Assembly: GCA_947623585.1 (NCBI GenBank)
Contig: CANQHA010000001.1
Location: forward strand, 62,001 to 126,000
Source: an uncultured Clostridia bacterium
Lineage (GTDB): Bacteria > Bacillota > Clostridia > Oscillospirales > Ruminococcaceae
Direction of reading: 5' to 3'
DNA length: 64,000 nt
How positions within the stretch are numbered: position 1 is the first letter of the stretch; every line of letters begins with the position of its first letter. The notes under the pieces were generated by a model. It did no database searches and was not told the DNA's origin. It saw only the letters and a list, made by a program, of their open reading frames with translations. Positions 15,689-26,799 of the stretch are shown piece after piece. The position numbers were made by a program, and so were the translations under genes.

Positions 15689-16690
15689 ATGAAAAGAAAA
15701 AACTTTGCCGATATTTTTATCCTCTCGGCGCTTATCGCCTTGGGAGCGCTTTTTATCATCAGGCGCGACGAGGTGTCAAAAGCCGTCACAGAAGCGCTTA
15801 AAAGCTGCGTTTATGTGATAATTCCCTCGCTTTTTGCTATGACCGCGGTATCGACGGCGATATCAAAAAGCGGAGTGATCTCAAAACTCACAGGGAGGCT
15901 TCACGCAGACGGAAACGTTTTGACTGCGTTTATTTTCGGAAACATCGGAGGGTACCCGGTCGGGGTGAAGCTGCTTTCGGAAATGGCGGCAGATGGGAGA
16001 ATTAGCGAGGAAAAAGCCGCGAAAGCAATGGTTTTTTGCTTTGGGTGCGGGCCGGCTTTTGCTGCGGGAGCGGCAGGCTCGGCGATATTCGGGGACATAA
16101 GGTTCGGGCTGGCGGCGTTCGGAGCGGCGTTTTTGACAAACCTTACGTTTTACATTCTGTTTTTGCTGAACGATAAAGAAATGACGCCGGGCAGCTTCGC
16201 CTGCGAGGGATTCTCGACAAAGCTGATGACCGAAAGCGTGAGATCGGCCGCCGACGCGATGTACGGCGTTTGCACGATGATAGTTTTCTTTGCGGCGTTA
16301 AAGGCGGTGCTGCTATCTTTGGCGCCGACGCTTGCCGGTGCGAAGCTGCTCGCGCCGGTGCTTGAAATATCGAACATTTCAGTCTGTAAAGATATTTCGC
16401 TTGTCACCGCATCAATGCTTCTTTGCTTCGGCGGAATATGCGTTCAGGCGCAGGTGCTTGCAATTATTGACGGCGCTTTTTCTGTAAAGCGGTTTTACTT
16501 GTCAAGGCTTTTCGCGATACCCTTGTGCGGATTTTATGCCATTTTGGCCGAAAAACTGCTCTATCACCTTGGAGTTGCAAGCGCCGCCGCAACAAAAATA
16601 AGGCTGAGCCGAAGCCCGAGCCTTATTCCCGTATTTTGCGTTTTGGCGATGGTTTTTATAACCGTTTTGGAGGACCGTAGAAAGGCTTAG
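15689..16690 (+). CDS. ylbJ: YlbJ-type sporulation integral membrane protein
   Basis: 333 residues, about eight hydrophobic segments, with the nucleoside-recognition 'Gate' pattern GNIGGYPVGVKLLSEM near residue 90 and GCGPAFAAGAAGSAIFG near 130. YlbJ is a mother-cell protein needed for spore formation; here it is somewhat shorter than the ~400 residues of Bacillus. GCGGAG lies before ATG 15689. Its stop overlaps the stop of convergent gatB, and its last ~30 codons carry the gatB-operon terminator on the opposite strand. Confidence 0.75.
   Translation: MKRKNFADIFILSALIALGALFIIRRDEVSKAVTEALKSCVYVIIPSLFAMTAVSTAISKSGVISKLTGRLHADGNVLTAFIFGNIGGYPVGVKLLSEMAADGRISEEKAAKAMVFCFGCGPAFAAGAAGSAIFGDIRFGLAAFGAAFLTNLTFYILFLLNDKEMTPGSFACEGFSTKLMTESVRSAADAMYGVCTMIVFFAALKAVLLSLAPTLAGAKLLAPVLEISNISVCKDISLVTASMLLCFGGICVQAQVLAIIDGAFSVKRFYLSRLFAIPLCGFYAILAEKLLYHLGVASAAATKIRLSRSPSLIPVFCVLAMVFITVLEDRRKA
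16594..16627 (-). terminator. terminator of the gatB operon inside the ylbJ coding region
   Basis: Read on the minus strand, AATAAGGCT pairs with AGCCTTATT, extended by GGGC/GCTC with one bulge around a TTCG tetraloop, and followed by TTTTTG. It lies about 60 bp past the gatB stop, antisense to the 3' end of ylbJ. Confidence 0.75.
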
Positions 16691-18126
16691 CCCCCGATTT
16701 TTTTGAGGATTATCTCTTTCATAACGCCCGGATTTGCTTTGCCCTTCGAGGCTTTCATGCACTGACCGACAAGGTAGCCGAGCGCGTTGGTTTTTCCGCC
16801 GAGATAGTCGCTGACCGACTTTTCGTTGGCCTTTAAAACCTCGTCGGCGATGGCTTCGAGCGCGGCTTCGTCTGAGACCTGACTTAGCCCCTTTTCCTCG
16901 ATTATCGAGATTATATCGCGGTCTTCCTTGACGATGACGTCGAATATAGTCTTTGCGGCGGCGGTAGAAATTTTGCCGTCGGATATGAGACCGACAAGCT
17001 CGGACATTTTTTCTGCTGTCAGCTTGGTGTCCTCAATAGCCGTGCCCTCGTTCATGAATTTAGATATCTCTCCGAGTACCCAGTTTGCAAGCAGCTTAGG
17101 GGCTTTGCAGCCCGCTTCTATGCACTTTTCAAAGAACGCGGATTTTTCGGGAACGTCAACTATCATCGCGGCGTCATAGCGGCTGAGACCGTAATCGGAG
17201 GAGTAGCGCATTATCTTTGCGTTGGGAAGCTCGGGCAGCGTGTCCTTGAGCTCTTTGACCTTTTCCTCGGGGACGACTATCGTCAGAAGGTCGGGCTCGG
17301 GGAAATAGCGGTAATCCTGAGCGTCCTCTTTCGTTCTCATCGAAACGCTTACGCCCTTTTGGTCGTCCCAACGGCGGGTCTCCTGAACCACGGTTCCGCC
17401 CGATTCGAGGATCTCTATCTGGCGTTCGGCCTCAAAATCTATTCCTCTGACCGCCGCCGAGAAGCTGTTTACGTTTTTCATCTCGCAGCGCGTGCCGAAA
17501 GGCTCGCCGGGCTTGTGAACGGAAACGTTGACGTCGCAGCGAATAGAACCCTCCTGCATCTTGCAGTCCGAGATGTCGATATATTTGAGTATAGAACGGA
17601 TAGTCTCAAGATAGGCTTTCGCTTCGGCCGAGCCGCGCATATCGGGCTTTGAAACTATCTCGATGAGCGGCACTCCGCAGCGGTTGAAATCAACGAGCGA
17701 ACCGTCGAACTTGTCGGAATGAAGCAGTTTTCCGGCGTCCTCCTCGATATGGATCCTCTCAACGCCGACGCGCTTGACCTCGCCGTTCTCCAAAATAACG
17801 TCGAGATAGCCGTTTTGGCAAAGAGGGATATCCGCCTGCGAGATCTGGTAGGATTTGGGAAGATCGGGGTAGAAGTAGTTTTTGCGGTCCTGCTTGCAGA
17901 CGCGGTTTATCGAGCAGTTAAGCGCGTGACCCATTTTTATCGCATACTCGACGACCTTTTCGTTGAGCGTCGGCAGCGTTCCCGGCATTCCGAGGCATAT
18001 CGGGCAGACCTGAGTGTTGACCTCAAGGCCGAAAGAGTTGCGGCAGTTGCAGTATATTTTGGTTTTTGTGTTGAGCTCGGCGTGGACCTCAAGCCCGACG
18101 ACGACCTCATAGCCTTTTAGCAGCAT
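16687..18126 (-). CDS. gatB: Asp-tRNA(Asn)/Glu-tRNA(Gln) amidotransferase subunit B
   Basis: 479 residues, full length: the kinase-like N-terminal domain (YEVVVGLEVHAEL, zinc-type CNC...CPICLGMPG) and a C-terminal YqeY/tail domain (last ~150 residues). It binds the mischarged tRNA and phosphorylates the Glu or Asp side chain. It is last of the gatC-gatA-gatB order, 14 bp after gatA. Its presence suggests the organism makes Gln-tRNA and/or Asn-tRNA indirectly. Confidence 0.97.
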   Translation of the reverse strand: MLLKGYEVVVGLEVHAELNTKTKIYCNCRNSFGLEVNTQVCPICLGMPGTLPTLNEKVVEYAIKMGHALNCSINRVCKQDRKNYFYPDLPKSYQISQADIPLCQNGYLDVILENGEVKRVGVERIHIEEDAGKLLHSDKFDGSLVDFNRCGVPLIEIVSKPDMRGSAEAKAYLETIRSILKYIDISDCKMQEGSIRCDVNVSVHKPGEPFGTRCEMKNVNSFSAAVRGIDFEAERQIEILESGGTVVQETRRWDDQKGVSVSMRTKEDAQDYRYFPEPDLLTIVVPEEKVKELKDTLPELPNAKIMRYSSDYGLSRYDAAMIVDVPEKSAFFEKCIEAGCKAPKLLANWVLGEISKFMNEGTAIEDTKLTAEKMSELVGLISDGKISTAAAKTIFDVIVKEDRDIISIIEEKGLSQVSDEAALEAIADEVLKANEKSVSDYLGGKTNALGYLVGQCMKASKGKANPGVMKEIILKKIGG

Positions 18127-18140
18127 TTTTGACTCCCCCT

Positions 18141-19598
18141 TTAAATTTCAGGTCTTCTGAACCCGCCGAACGCGGTCTCGTGGGCATATGCAAGGTTCAA
18201 GACCGTCTTTTCGTCGAATTTTCTGCCGATTATCTGCATTCCGTAAGGCAGACCGGCTTCGGAATATCCGCAGGGAACGCTGACTGCGGGAAGCCCCGCG
18301 ATGTTTACGGTGACGGTGCAGATGTCGGCCTTATACATTTCAAGGGGGTCCGAGACCTTGTCGCCAATCTTGAACGCCTCGGACGGCGAGGTCGGGGTCA
18401 CGATGACATCGACGGTTTTGAAAGCGTCCTCAAACTCTTTGGCAATTCTTTTTTGGAGCAGCTTCGCTTTTTTATAGTAGGCGTCGAAATATCCCGAGCT
18501 TAAAACAAATGTGCCGAGCATTATTCTGCGCTTGACTTCTCGTCCGAAGCCCTCGCTGCGGGTCTTTTCGTACATATCTATGAGCCCGTCGCAATCCTTT
18601 GCGCGGTAGCCGTATTTTACGCCGTCGAACCTTGCAAGGTTTGATGAAGCCTCGGCGCAGGCGATGATATAATAGGCCGAGAGGGCGTATTTTGTTGACG
18701 GAAGCGAAATGGGCACCGCCTTTGCTCCCCTCTTTTCAAGCTCGGAAACGCAATTCATGACGGCTTCCGCGACCTCGGGCTTGACGCCCTCGCCGTAATA
18801 CTCGGAGGGTATGCCGATTTTAAGACCCGCGACGTCTCCGCTGAGGCTGTCATAAAGCGAGGGATAGCTTCTTGCGGCGCTCGTGGCGTCCATTTTGTCA
18901 TGCCCCTGAATTTCATCCTGCAAAAGCGCAACGTCCTTTACGCAGCGTCCGAAAGGCCCGATTTGGTCAAGAGACGAGGCGAACGCCACAAGACCGTATC
19001 TTGAAACGCTGCCGTATGTCGGCTTCAGACCGACGACGCCGCACAAAGACGCCGGCTGACGGATAGAGCCGCCGGTGTCCGAGCCGAGGGCGATGACCGC
19101 TTCTCCGCAAGAAACGGCCGCCGCAGAACCGCCGGAAGAACCGCCCGGAACGCGGGTGAGGTCGAAGGGGTTCTTCGTCGTTTTAAAGAAGGAATTTTCG
19201 GTCGATGAGCCCATGGCAAACTCGTCCATGTTCAGCTTGCCGGTGATAACGGCGCCCGCGGCGTTCAGCTTTTCAATGACCGTTGCGTTGAAGACCGGAA
19301 CATAATTCTCGAGCATTTTTGAAGCGCAGGTAGTCAAAATGCCGGCGGTCGAGATATTGTCCTTGATTCCGACGGGAATGCCAGCAAGGCGCGACTTTGC
19401 TTCTCCCGAGGCTATCAGCTTATCGGCGTTTTCGGCGGATTTCAGCGAAAGCTCGCGGTCGGTTTTTAAATAGGCGTTCACCTTTCCGTCGACCTCGTCG
19501 GCGCGGTCCAAAACCGATGCGGTGAGCTCGACGGAGGAAATCTCGCGCTTTCTGAGCATTTCGGACAGCTCAAAAGCGTTGTATTCATACAGCTTCAT
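18141..19598 (-). CDS. gatA: Asp-tRNA(Asn)/Glu-tRNA(Gln) amidotransferase subunit A
   Basis: 485 residues, an amidase-signature enzyme with the Ser-cis-Ser-Lys triad: Lys in GIKDNIST, serines in [12 protein letters not shown] and [13 protein letters not shown]. It releases ammonia from glutamine for GatB. ATG 19598 is preceded by AAAGGAG with 8-base spacing; the TTG at 19616 that overlaps the gatC stop is a less likely start. Confidence 0.97.
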   Translation of the reverse strand: MKLYEYNAFELSEMLRKREISSVELTASVLDRADEVDGKVNAYLKTDRELSLKSAENADKLIASGEAKSRLAGIPVGIKDNISTAGILTTCASKMLENYVPVFNATVIEKLNAAGAVITGKLNMDEFAMGSSTENSFFKTTKNPFDLTRVPGGSSGGSAAAVSCGEAVIALGSDTGGSIRQPASLCGVVGLKPTYGSVSRYGLVAFASSLDQIGPFGRCVKDVALLQDEIQGHDKMDATSAARSYPSLYDSLSGDVAGLKIGIPSEYYGEGVKPEVAEAVMNCVSELEKRGAKAVPISLPSTKYALSAYYIIACAEASSNLARFDGVKYGYRAKDCDGLIDMYEKTRSEGFGREVKRRIMLGTFVLSSGYFDAYYKKAKLLQKRIAKEFEDAFKTVDVIVTPTSPSEAFKIGDKVSDPLEMYKADICTVTVNIAGLPAVSVPCGYSEAGLPYGMQIIGRKFDEKTVLNLAYAHETAFGGFRRPEI

Positions 19599-19612
19599 AG
19601 CGAACTCTCCTT

Positions 19613-22559
<2,947 letters not shown>

Positions 22560-22569
22560 ACTATCACCC

Positions 22570-22603
22570 CCGCCCTGATGATATTTTATGTTCATCAGGG
22601 CGG
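22570..22603 (-). repeat. 12-bp inverted repeat next to the yunB ribosome site
   Basis: The arms CCGCCCTGATGA and TCATCAGGGCGG enclose a 10-base A/T-rich loop. In the minus-strand mRNA it lies between the transketolase stop and yunB; its 3' arm runs into the GGGGGTGAT ribosome site. There is no T-run, so it is a poor terminator and may instead set yunB translation. Confidence 0.6.
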
Positions 22604-22621
22604 AAAAGTGAATAATTTCAA

Positions 22622-23569
22622 TTATTTGTCGGCTACTGCCTTTTTGACGGTCGCAACGATGTTTTCGCTGCAAAGACCGAATTCTTTGAGCAGGTCGGCA
22701 GCGGGTCCCGAATGTCCGAAAACGTCCTGAACGCCGATCTTGACGACCTTGACGGGAGCTTCGCCGCAAACAGCGTCGCAGACCGCCGAGCCGAGACCGC
22801 CGATAACGCTGTGCTCCTCGGCGGTGACGATAAGACCGGTCTCTTTCGCCGCCTTGACGACAAGCTCTTTGTCAAGAGGCTTTATCGTGTGAATGTTGAT
22901 GACCCTTGCGGAGATACCGTCGTTTTTAAGCTGCTCGGCAGCCTTTACCGCCTCATAGACCATAAGACCGGTGGCGATGATGGTGACGTCGCTTCCGTCG
23001 GCAAGGACTTCGCCCTTGCCTATCTCAAACTTATAGGTCTCCTTATCGTGGATGACCGGCACGGCAAGTCTTCCGAAGCGGATATATACCGGGCCGTCGT
23101 GCAAAATCGCTGCCTCGACGGCGGCTTTGGCTTCAACGTCGTCGGAGGGGTTGATGACGGTCATTCCGGGAATGGTGCGCATGAGGGCGATATCCTCGTT
23201 GCACTGGTGAGAAGCTCCGTCCTCTCCGACCGAGATTCCGGCGTGAGTGGCGCCGATCTTTACGTTGAGATGAGGATAGCCTATCGAGTTTCTGACTATC
23301 TCAAAAGCTCTGCCGGCGGCAAACATCGCAAACGATGAAGCAAAGGGGATTTTTCCGGTTGCGGCAAGACCCGCCGCTACGCCCATCATGTTCGCCTCGG
23401 CAATGCCGCAGTCGATGTGACGGTCGGGGAATTTTTTCTTGAAAATGCCGGTTTTTGTGGCACCGGCAAGGTCGGCGTCCAAAACATACAGGTTCTCGTA
23501 TTTATCGCCGAGTTCCGCAAGCGCTTCGCCATAGCTTTCGCGCGTTGCCTTTTTAACTAAATCTGCCAT
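22622..23569 (-). CDS. tktB: transketolase, C-terminal subunit
   Basis: 315 residues: the pyrimidine-binding domain (GIAEANMMGVAAGLAATG, catalytic Glu near residue 60) and the C-terminal transketolase domain. With the next gene upstream it forms a split transketolase for the pentose phosphate pathway, a common clostridial layout. ATG 23569 is chosen over TTG 23575; AAAGGA lies 10 bases before it. A related split dehydrogenase or DXS-like role is less likely because a separate dxs is present at 50.3-52.1 kb. Confidence 0.88.
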   Translation of the reverse strand: MADLVKKATRESYGEALAELGDKYENLYVLDADLAGATKTGIFKKKFPDRHIDCGIAEANMMGVAAGLAATGKIPFASSFAMFAAGRAFEIVRNSIGYPHLNVKIGATHAGISVGEDGASHQCNEDIALMRTIPGMTVINPSDDVEAKAAVEAAILHDGPVYIRFGRLAVPVIHDKETYKFEIGKGEVLADGSDVTIIATGLMVYEAVKAAEQLKNDGISARVINIHTIKPLDKELVVKAAKETGLIVTAEEHSVIGGLGSAVCDAVCGEAPVKVVKIGVQDVFGHSGPAADLLKEFGLCSENIVATVKKAVADK

Positions 23570-23615
23570 ATACAAATCGTCCTTTCAGTATAAATAATCA
23601 GCTTAAAGCGCAGTT

Positions 23616-24461
23616 TCAGGCTTTTTCAAGCTCGGCGAGCTGTGCTTTCAGCTCAGACATAGCCTGTTCATACTGCTCGGTGTTGGGCGCGGCGCCGTGC
23701 CATGAGACCTGATTCTCCATGTAAGAAACGCCCTTGCCCTTGACGCTCTTCTGAATTATAACGCAGGGCTGATTTACGACGGTCTCAGCCTCGTTGAACG
23801 CTTTCTCGATAGAATCGAAATCGTGAGCGTCCATGGTTATGACGTGCCAGCCGAACGCCTTGAACTTTTCGTCGATGGGATAGGGCGAGCAAACGTCGCT
23901 GATTTTGCCGTCGATCTGAAGATTGTTGTTATCGACGACGGCAAGAAGATTGTCCAGCTTGTTGTGAGCGGCGAACATCGCGGCTTCCCAGACCTCGCCC
24001 TCTTCAATTTCACCGTCGCCCAAAATAGCATAGACCTTGTAGGTATCGCCGGTCAGCTTTGCCGAAAGCGCCATTCCGCAGGCGGCGGAAATTCCCTGAC
24101 CCAATGAACCGGTGGACATATCGACGCCGGGGATATGCTTCATATCGGGGTGGCCCTGAAGCCGCGAGTCGATGTGGCGGAGGGTTTTAAGCTCCTCGAC
24201 CGGGAAGAATCCGCGGTGAGCAAGCACCGAGTAAAGCGCGGGAGCGGTGTGGCCCTTTGAGAGAACAAAACGGTCTCTGTCGGGCAGCTTGGGATCGTCG
24301 GGATAAACGTGCATTTTTGCAAAGTAAAGATAAGTCAGCGTGTCAGCTATCGAGAGAGAACCTCCGGGGTGACCGCACTTTGCGCTGTAAACCCCTTCAA
24401 TAATGCCGATTCTGACCTTGCAGGCAGTAATTTGCAGCTGCTTTTTCAATAATTCGTCCAT
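23616..24461 (-). CDS. tktA: transketolase, N-terminal subunit
   Basis: 281 residues, the thiamine-diphosphate-binding half: AKCGHPGGSLSIADTL, GSLGQGISAACGMALS and the cofactor motif LGDGEIEEGEVWEAAM...VVDNNNLQ. It pairs with the C-terminal half immediately downstream. ATG 24461 is preceded by GGAGG with 7-base spacing; the frame stays open further upstream but has no better site. Confidence 0.9.
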   Translation of the reverse strand: MDELLKKQLQITACKVRIGIIEGVYSAKCGHPGGSLSIADTLTYLYFAKMHVYPDDPKLPDRDRFVLSKGHTAPALYSVLAHRGFFPVEELKTLRHIDSRLQGHPDMKHIPGVDMSTGSLGQGISAACGMALSAKLTGDTYKVYAILGDGEIEEGEVWEAAMFAAHNKLDNLLAVVDNNNLQIDGKISDVCSPYPIDEKFKAFGWHVITMDAHDFDSIEKAFNEAETVVNQPCVIIQKSVKGKGVSYMENQVSWHGAAPNTEQYEQAMSELKAQLAELEKA

Positions 24462-24530
24462 AGTAAAACCTCCAGTTATTTTATGATACGCGCGTCGGCG
24501 GCACTGACCTGCTCCGCCTTGCACGCTTAT

Positions 24531-25337
24531 TTACATTTTTTCAAGTATTTCAAGCGCCTCGCTTACGGCGCCGGTATCGCAGGTGTTTTTCAAAACGCAG
24601 TCGGCCGCGGACTTCACGCAGGGCTCGGAATTTGACGGGCAGAAGCCGTAATCCGAAGCCCTCAGCATCTCAACGTCGTTGTCGTAATCCCCTGCCGCGG
24701 CGATAAAACAGCCCTTAAGACCGCATATTTCCTTGAGCTTGGAAAGCGCGCTGCCCTTTGAGACGCCCTCGGGCAGAACTTCTAAAAACTTGGGGAAGGA
24801 TCTGACGAACCTGACGCCCTCGCCGCTGAACTTTTTGACGTATTCCGTCAACCGATCGATGACCTCGACCTCGTCGGCGAAAAGCATTTTGTTCCACGGC
24901 TCATTGATGTCCCCGGGCTTATCGACCTTTATAAAATCAATGCCGAGAATGTGTTGATGCCACTTTTCGACCGTGTTCATGTGAAAATAATAGCGCTTTG
25001 AAAAGGTATATATCTCGGGCGAAATGCCGACGAAATTCTCGCTTATATCGCGAATTATCACGGCCGCAGAATCGGGCAGATCGATCTCGTAAAGGGTCTT
25101 CTTGAGGGCGGGGTCGTAGATAATTCCGCCGTTGCATAAGATCATCGGAGAATCATCGCCGAGCGCGGCGATAAAATCAACAACGGTGTGAAGCGGCCTG
25201 CCCGAGGCTATCACAAAGCGCCCGCCCAAGGCTTTATAGCGCTTTATCGCTTCAAGGTCGCGCGCGCTTATTCTTTTGTCGCTCGTCAGAAGCGTGCCGT
25301 CTAAATCCGATACGAAAACTGTTTTGGAAAGATCCAT
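24531..25337 (-). CDS. HAD-superfamily Cof-type phosphatase
   Basis: 268 residues with HAD motif I DLDGTLL (nucleophile Asp), motif II ASGRPLHT, and late GDYDNDVEML (motif IV). The C2-type cap in the middle identifies the Cof/YbiV subgroup, which dephosphorylates sugar phosphates and cofactors such as FMN or PLP. The substrate cannot be read from sequence. Its ATG directly follows the rluD stop-side boundary, so it is part of the sepF-to-gatB series. Confidence 0.85.
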   Translation of the reverse strand: MDLSKTVFVSDLDGTLLTSDKRISARDLEAIKRYKALGGRFVIASGRPLHTVVDFIAALGDDSPMILCNGGIIYDPALKKTLYEIDLPDSAAVIIRDISENFVGISPEIYTFSKRYYFHMNTVEKWHQHILGIDFIKVDKPGDINEPWNKMLFADEVEVIDRLTEYVKKFSGEGVRFVRSFPKFLEVLPEGVSKGSALSKLKEICGLKGCFIAAAGDYDNDVEMLRASDYGFCPSNSEPCVKSAADCVLKNTCDTGAVSEALEILEKM

Positions 25338-26249
25338 TTAATACCTCAGCGTTTTAAGAAGTTTTTCAAAATATTCCGGCCGCTCGGCGGTAAATTCAAG
25401 GTACTCGCCGTTCCTCGGATGAACGAAGCCTAACTTTTTGGCGTGAAGGCACTGACCTTTACACCCCTTGTATGGCTTGCCGTAAACATCGTCGCCGAGG
25501 ATCGGATGCCCGATGTATGCGCAGTGGACTCTTATCTGGTGAGTCCTGCCAGTTTCGAGCCGAAACATCATGTGCGAGCAGCCTTTTAACTCCTCGATGA
25601 GGCTGTAATGCGTTATCGCTTCTTTTGAGTTTATCGGCGTGACGCACATTTTTTTGCGGTCGTTTTTGTCTCTTCCGATGGGAGCGTTCACCGTTCCGCA
25701 GGGCTCTTTGAAATGCCCGGTGCAGATAGCCTCGTACTCGCGTGTAAAGTTATGCTCCTTTACAAGCTCGGCGAGGGCGAGATGTGTAAAATCGTTTTTT
25801 GCGACGACCAAAAGCCCGCTCGTGTTCTTATCTATCCGATGAACTATGCCCGGGCGAATTACGCCGTTTATGCTGCTGAGCTGGCCTTTTAAACGATACA
25901 TCAGTGCGTTTACGAGCGTTCCGTCGGGGTTGCCGGCAGCGGGATGGACCACCATTCCCTGCGGTTTGTTGACGATAACAAGGTCCGAATCTTCATAGAC
26001 TATCTCTATCGGAATGTCCTGCGGCTTGGCTTCAAGCTCGACCGGCTCGGGGATATCGACGCATATAACGTCGCCCTCGGAAAGAGTTCTGCTCTTTGAG
26101 ACTGTAATGTCATTTACCTTTACAGCGCCGCTTTCGATCAGCTTTGCCGCCGCCGAGCGCGTGAGGTCGATTTCGATCTGCTCGGTCAGCCATTTGTCTA
26201 TTCTCAGGCCGGAGTCGGACTTCTCGACGATGAAATTATAGCGGTTCAT
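25338..26249 (-). CDS. rluD: 23S rRNA pseudouridine synthase RluD-type
   Basis: 303 residues: an N-terminal S4 RNA-binding domain (RIDKWLTEQIEIDLTRSAAAKLI) and a RluA-family catalytic domain with HRIDKNTSGLLVVAK, the catalytic Asp in motif II, plus GRTHQIRVHCAYIGHPILGD. The length fits RluD (uridines of helix 69). Other RluA-group enzymes such as RluC have similar motifs, so target sites are inferred. Its start overlaps the end of lspA by 14 bp, as in many Firmicutes where lspA and rluD are paired. Confidence 0.9.
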   Translation of the reverse strand: MNRYNFIVEKSDSGLRIDKWLTEQIEIDLTRSAAAKLIESGAVKVNDITVSKSRTLSEGDVICVDIPEPVELEAKPQDIPIEIVYEDSDLVIVNKPQGMVVHPAAGNPDGTLVNALMYRLKGQLSSINGVIRPGIVHRIDKNTSGLLVVAKNDFTHLALAELVKEHNFTREYEAICTGHFKEPCGTVNAPIGRDKNDRKKMCVTPINSKEAITHYSLIEELKGCSHMMFRLETGRTHQIRVHCAYIGHPILGDDVYGKPYKGCKGQCLHAKKLGFVHPRNGEYLEFTAERPEYFEKLLKTLRY

Positions 26250-26787
26250 TTTGATTTTGGGCTTTTTGAGCCTTTTTCTTCTTTGAATCGGTAAAATCGG
26301 AAGTGAACGCGAATATCAAAAGCATCAGCGCGCCCGCAGTTACGCAGCAATCGGCGAAATTGAAGACCGGAAAATCAATGAAATCGAGCTTGATATAGTC
26401 GATTACGCCGGAGAAAACGTCGGTTCCCTCGACGAGCATTCTTATGCGGTCAATGAGGTTTCCCAAGCCACCAGCGACGACAAGGCTCCACGACAAAAGC
26501 TCAAATTTGCCGATAGCGCGCCTTTTCAGGAAAACATAGACGAATATCGCGATGATGACCGCCGACGTCGCGACCGTCAGAAAGACGGTCTTTCCGCCGA
26601 GAATGCTCCAGCCGGCGCCGTTGTTGCGGATATGGGTTATGCTGAAAATTCTGAAATCTCCGACGCTGAAGGTGAAGTAGTTTCTGATTGCGCCGCGGCA
26701 CTCAGCAAAATTTGAGGAGATGTACAGCTTGATGAGCTGATCTTCAACGACCAGCGACGCTATCAGAACCAGTGATAAAATTAACAA
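26236..26787 (-). CDS. lspA: lipoprotein signal peptidase (signal peptidase II)
   Basis: 183 residues, four transmembrane helices, with the two catalytic aspartates in GNLIDRI and FNFADCC. It cuts prolipoproteins before the lipidated cysteine at the outer face of the membrane. The loop between the two catalytic motifs is a little long. TTG 26787 is chosen because AAGGA lies 9 bases upstream; TTG 26796 directly abuts that site. It follows the ileS stop within about 12 bp, the classic ileS-lspA order. A lipoprotein substrate is encoded at 39.1 kb. Confidence 0.92.
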   Translation of the reverse strand: MLILSLVLIASLVVEDQLIKLYISSNFAECRGAIRNYFTFSVGDFRIFSITHIRNNGAGWSILGGKTVFLTVATSAVIIAIFVYVFLKRRAIGKFELLSWSLVVAGGLGNLIDRIRMLVEGTDVFSGVIDYIKLDFIDFPVFNFADCCVTAGALMLLIFAFTSDFTDSKKKKAQKAQNQNEPL

Positions 26788-26799
26788 AATTGTCAATCC

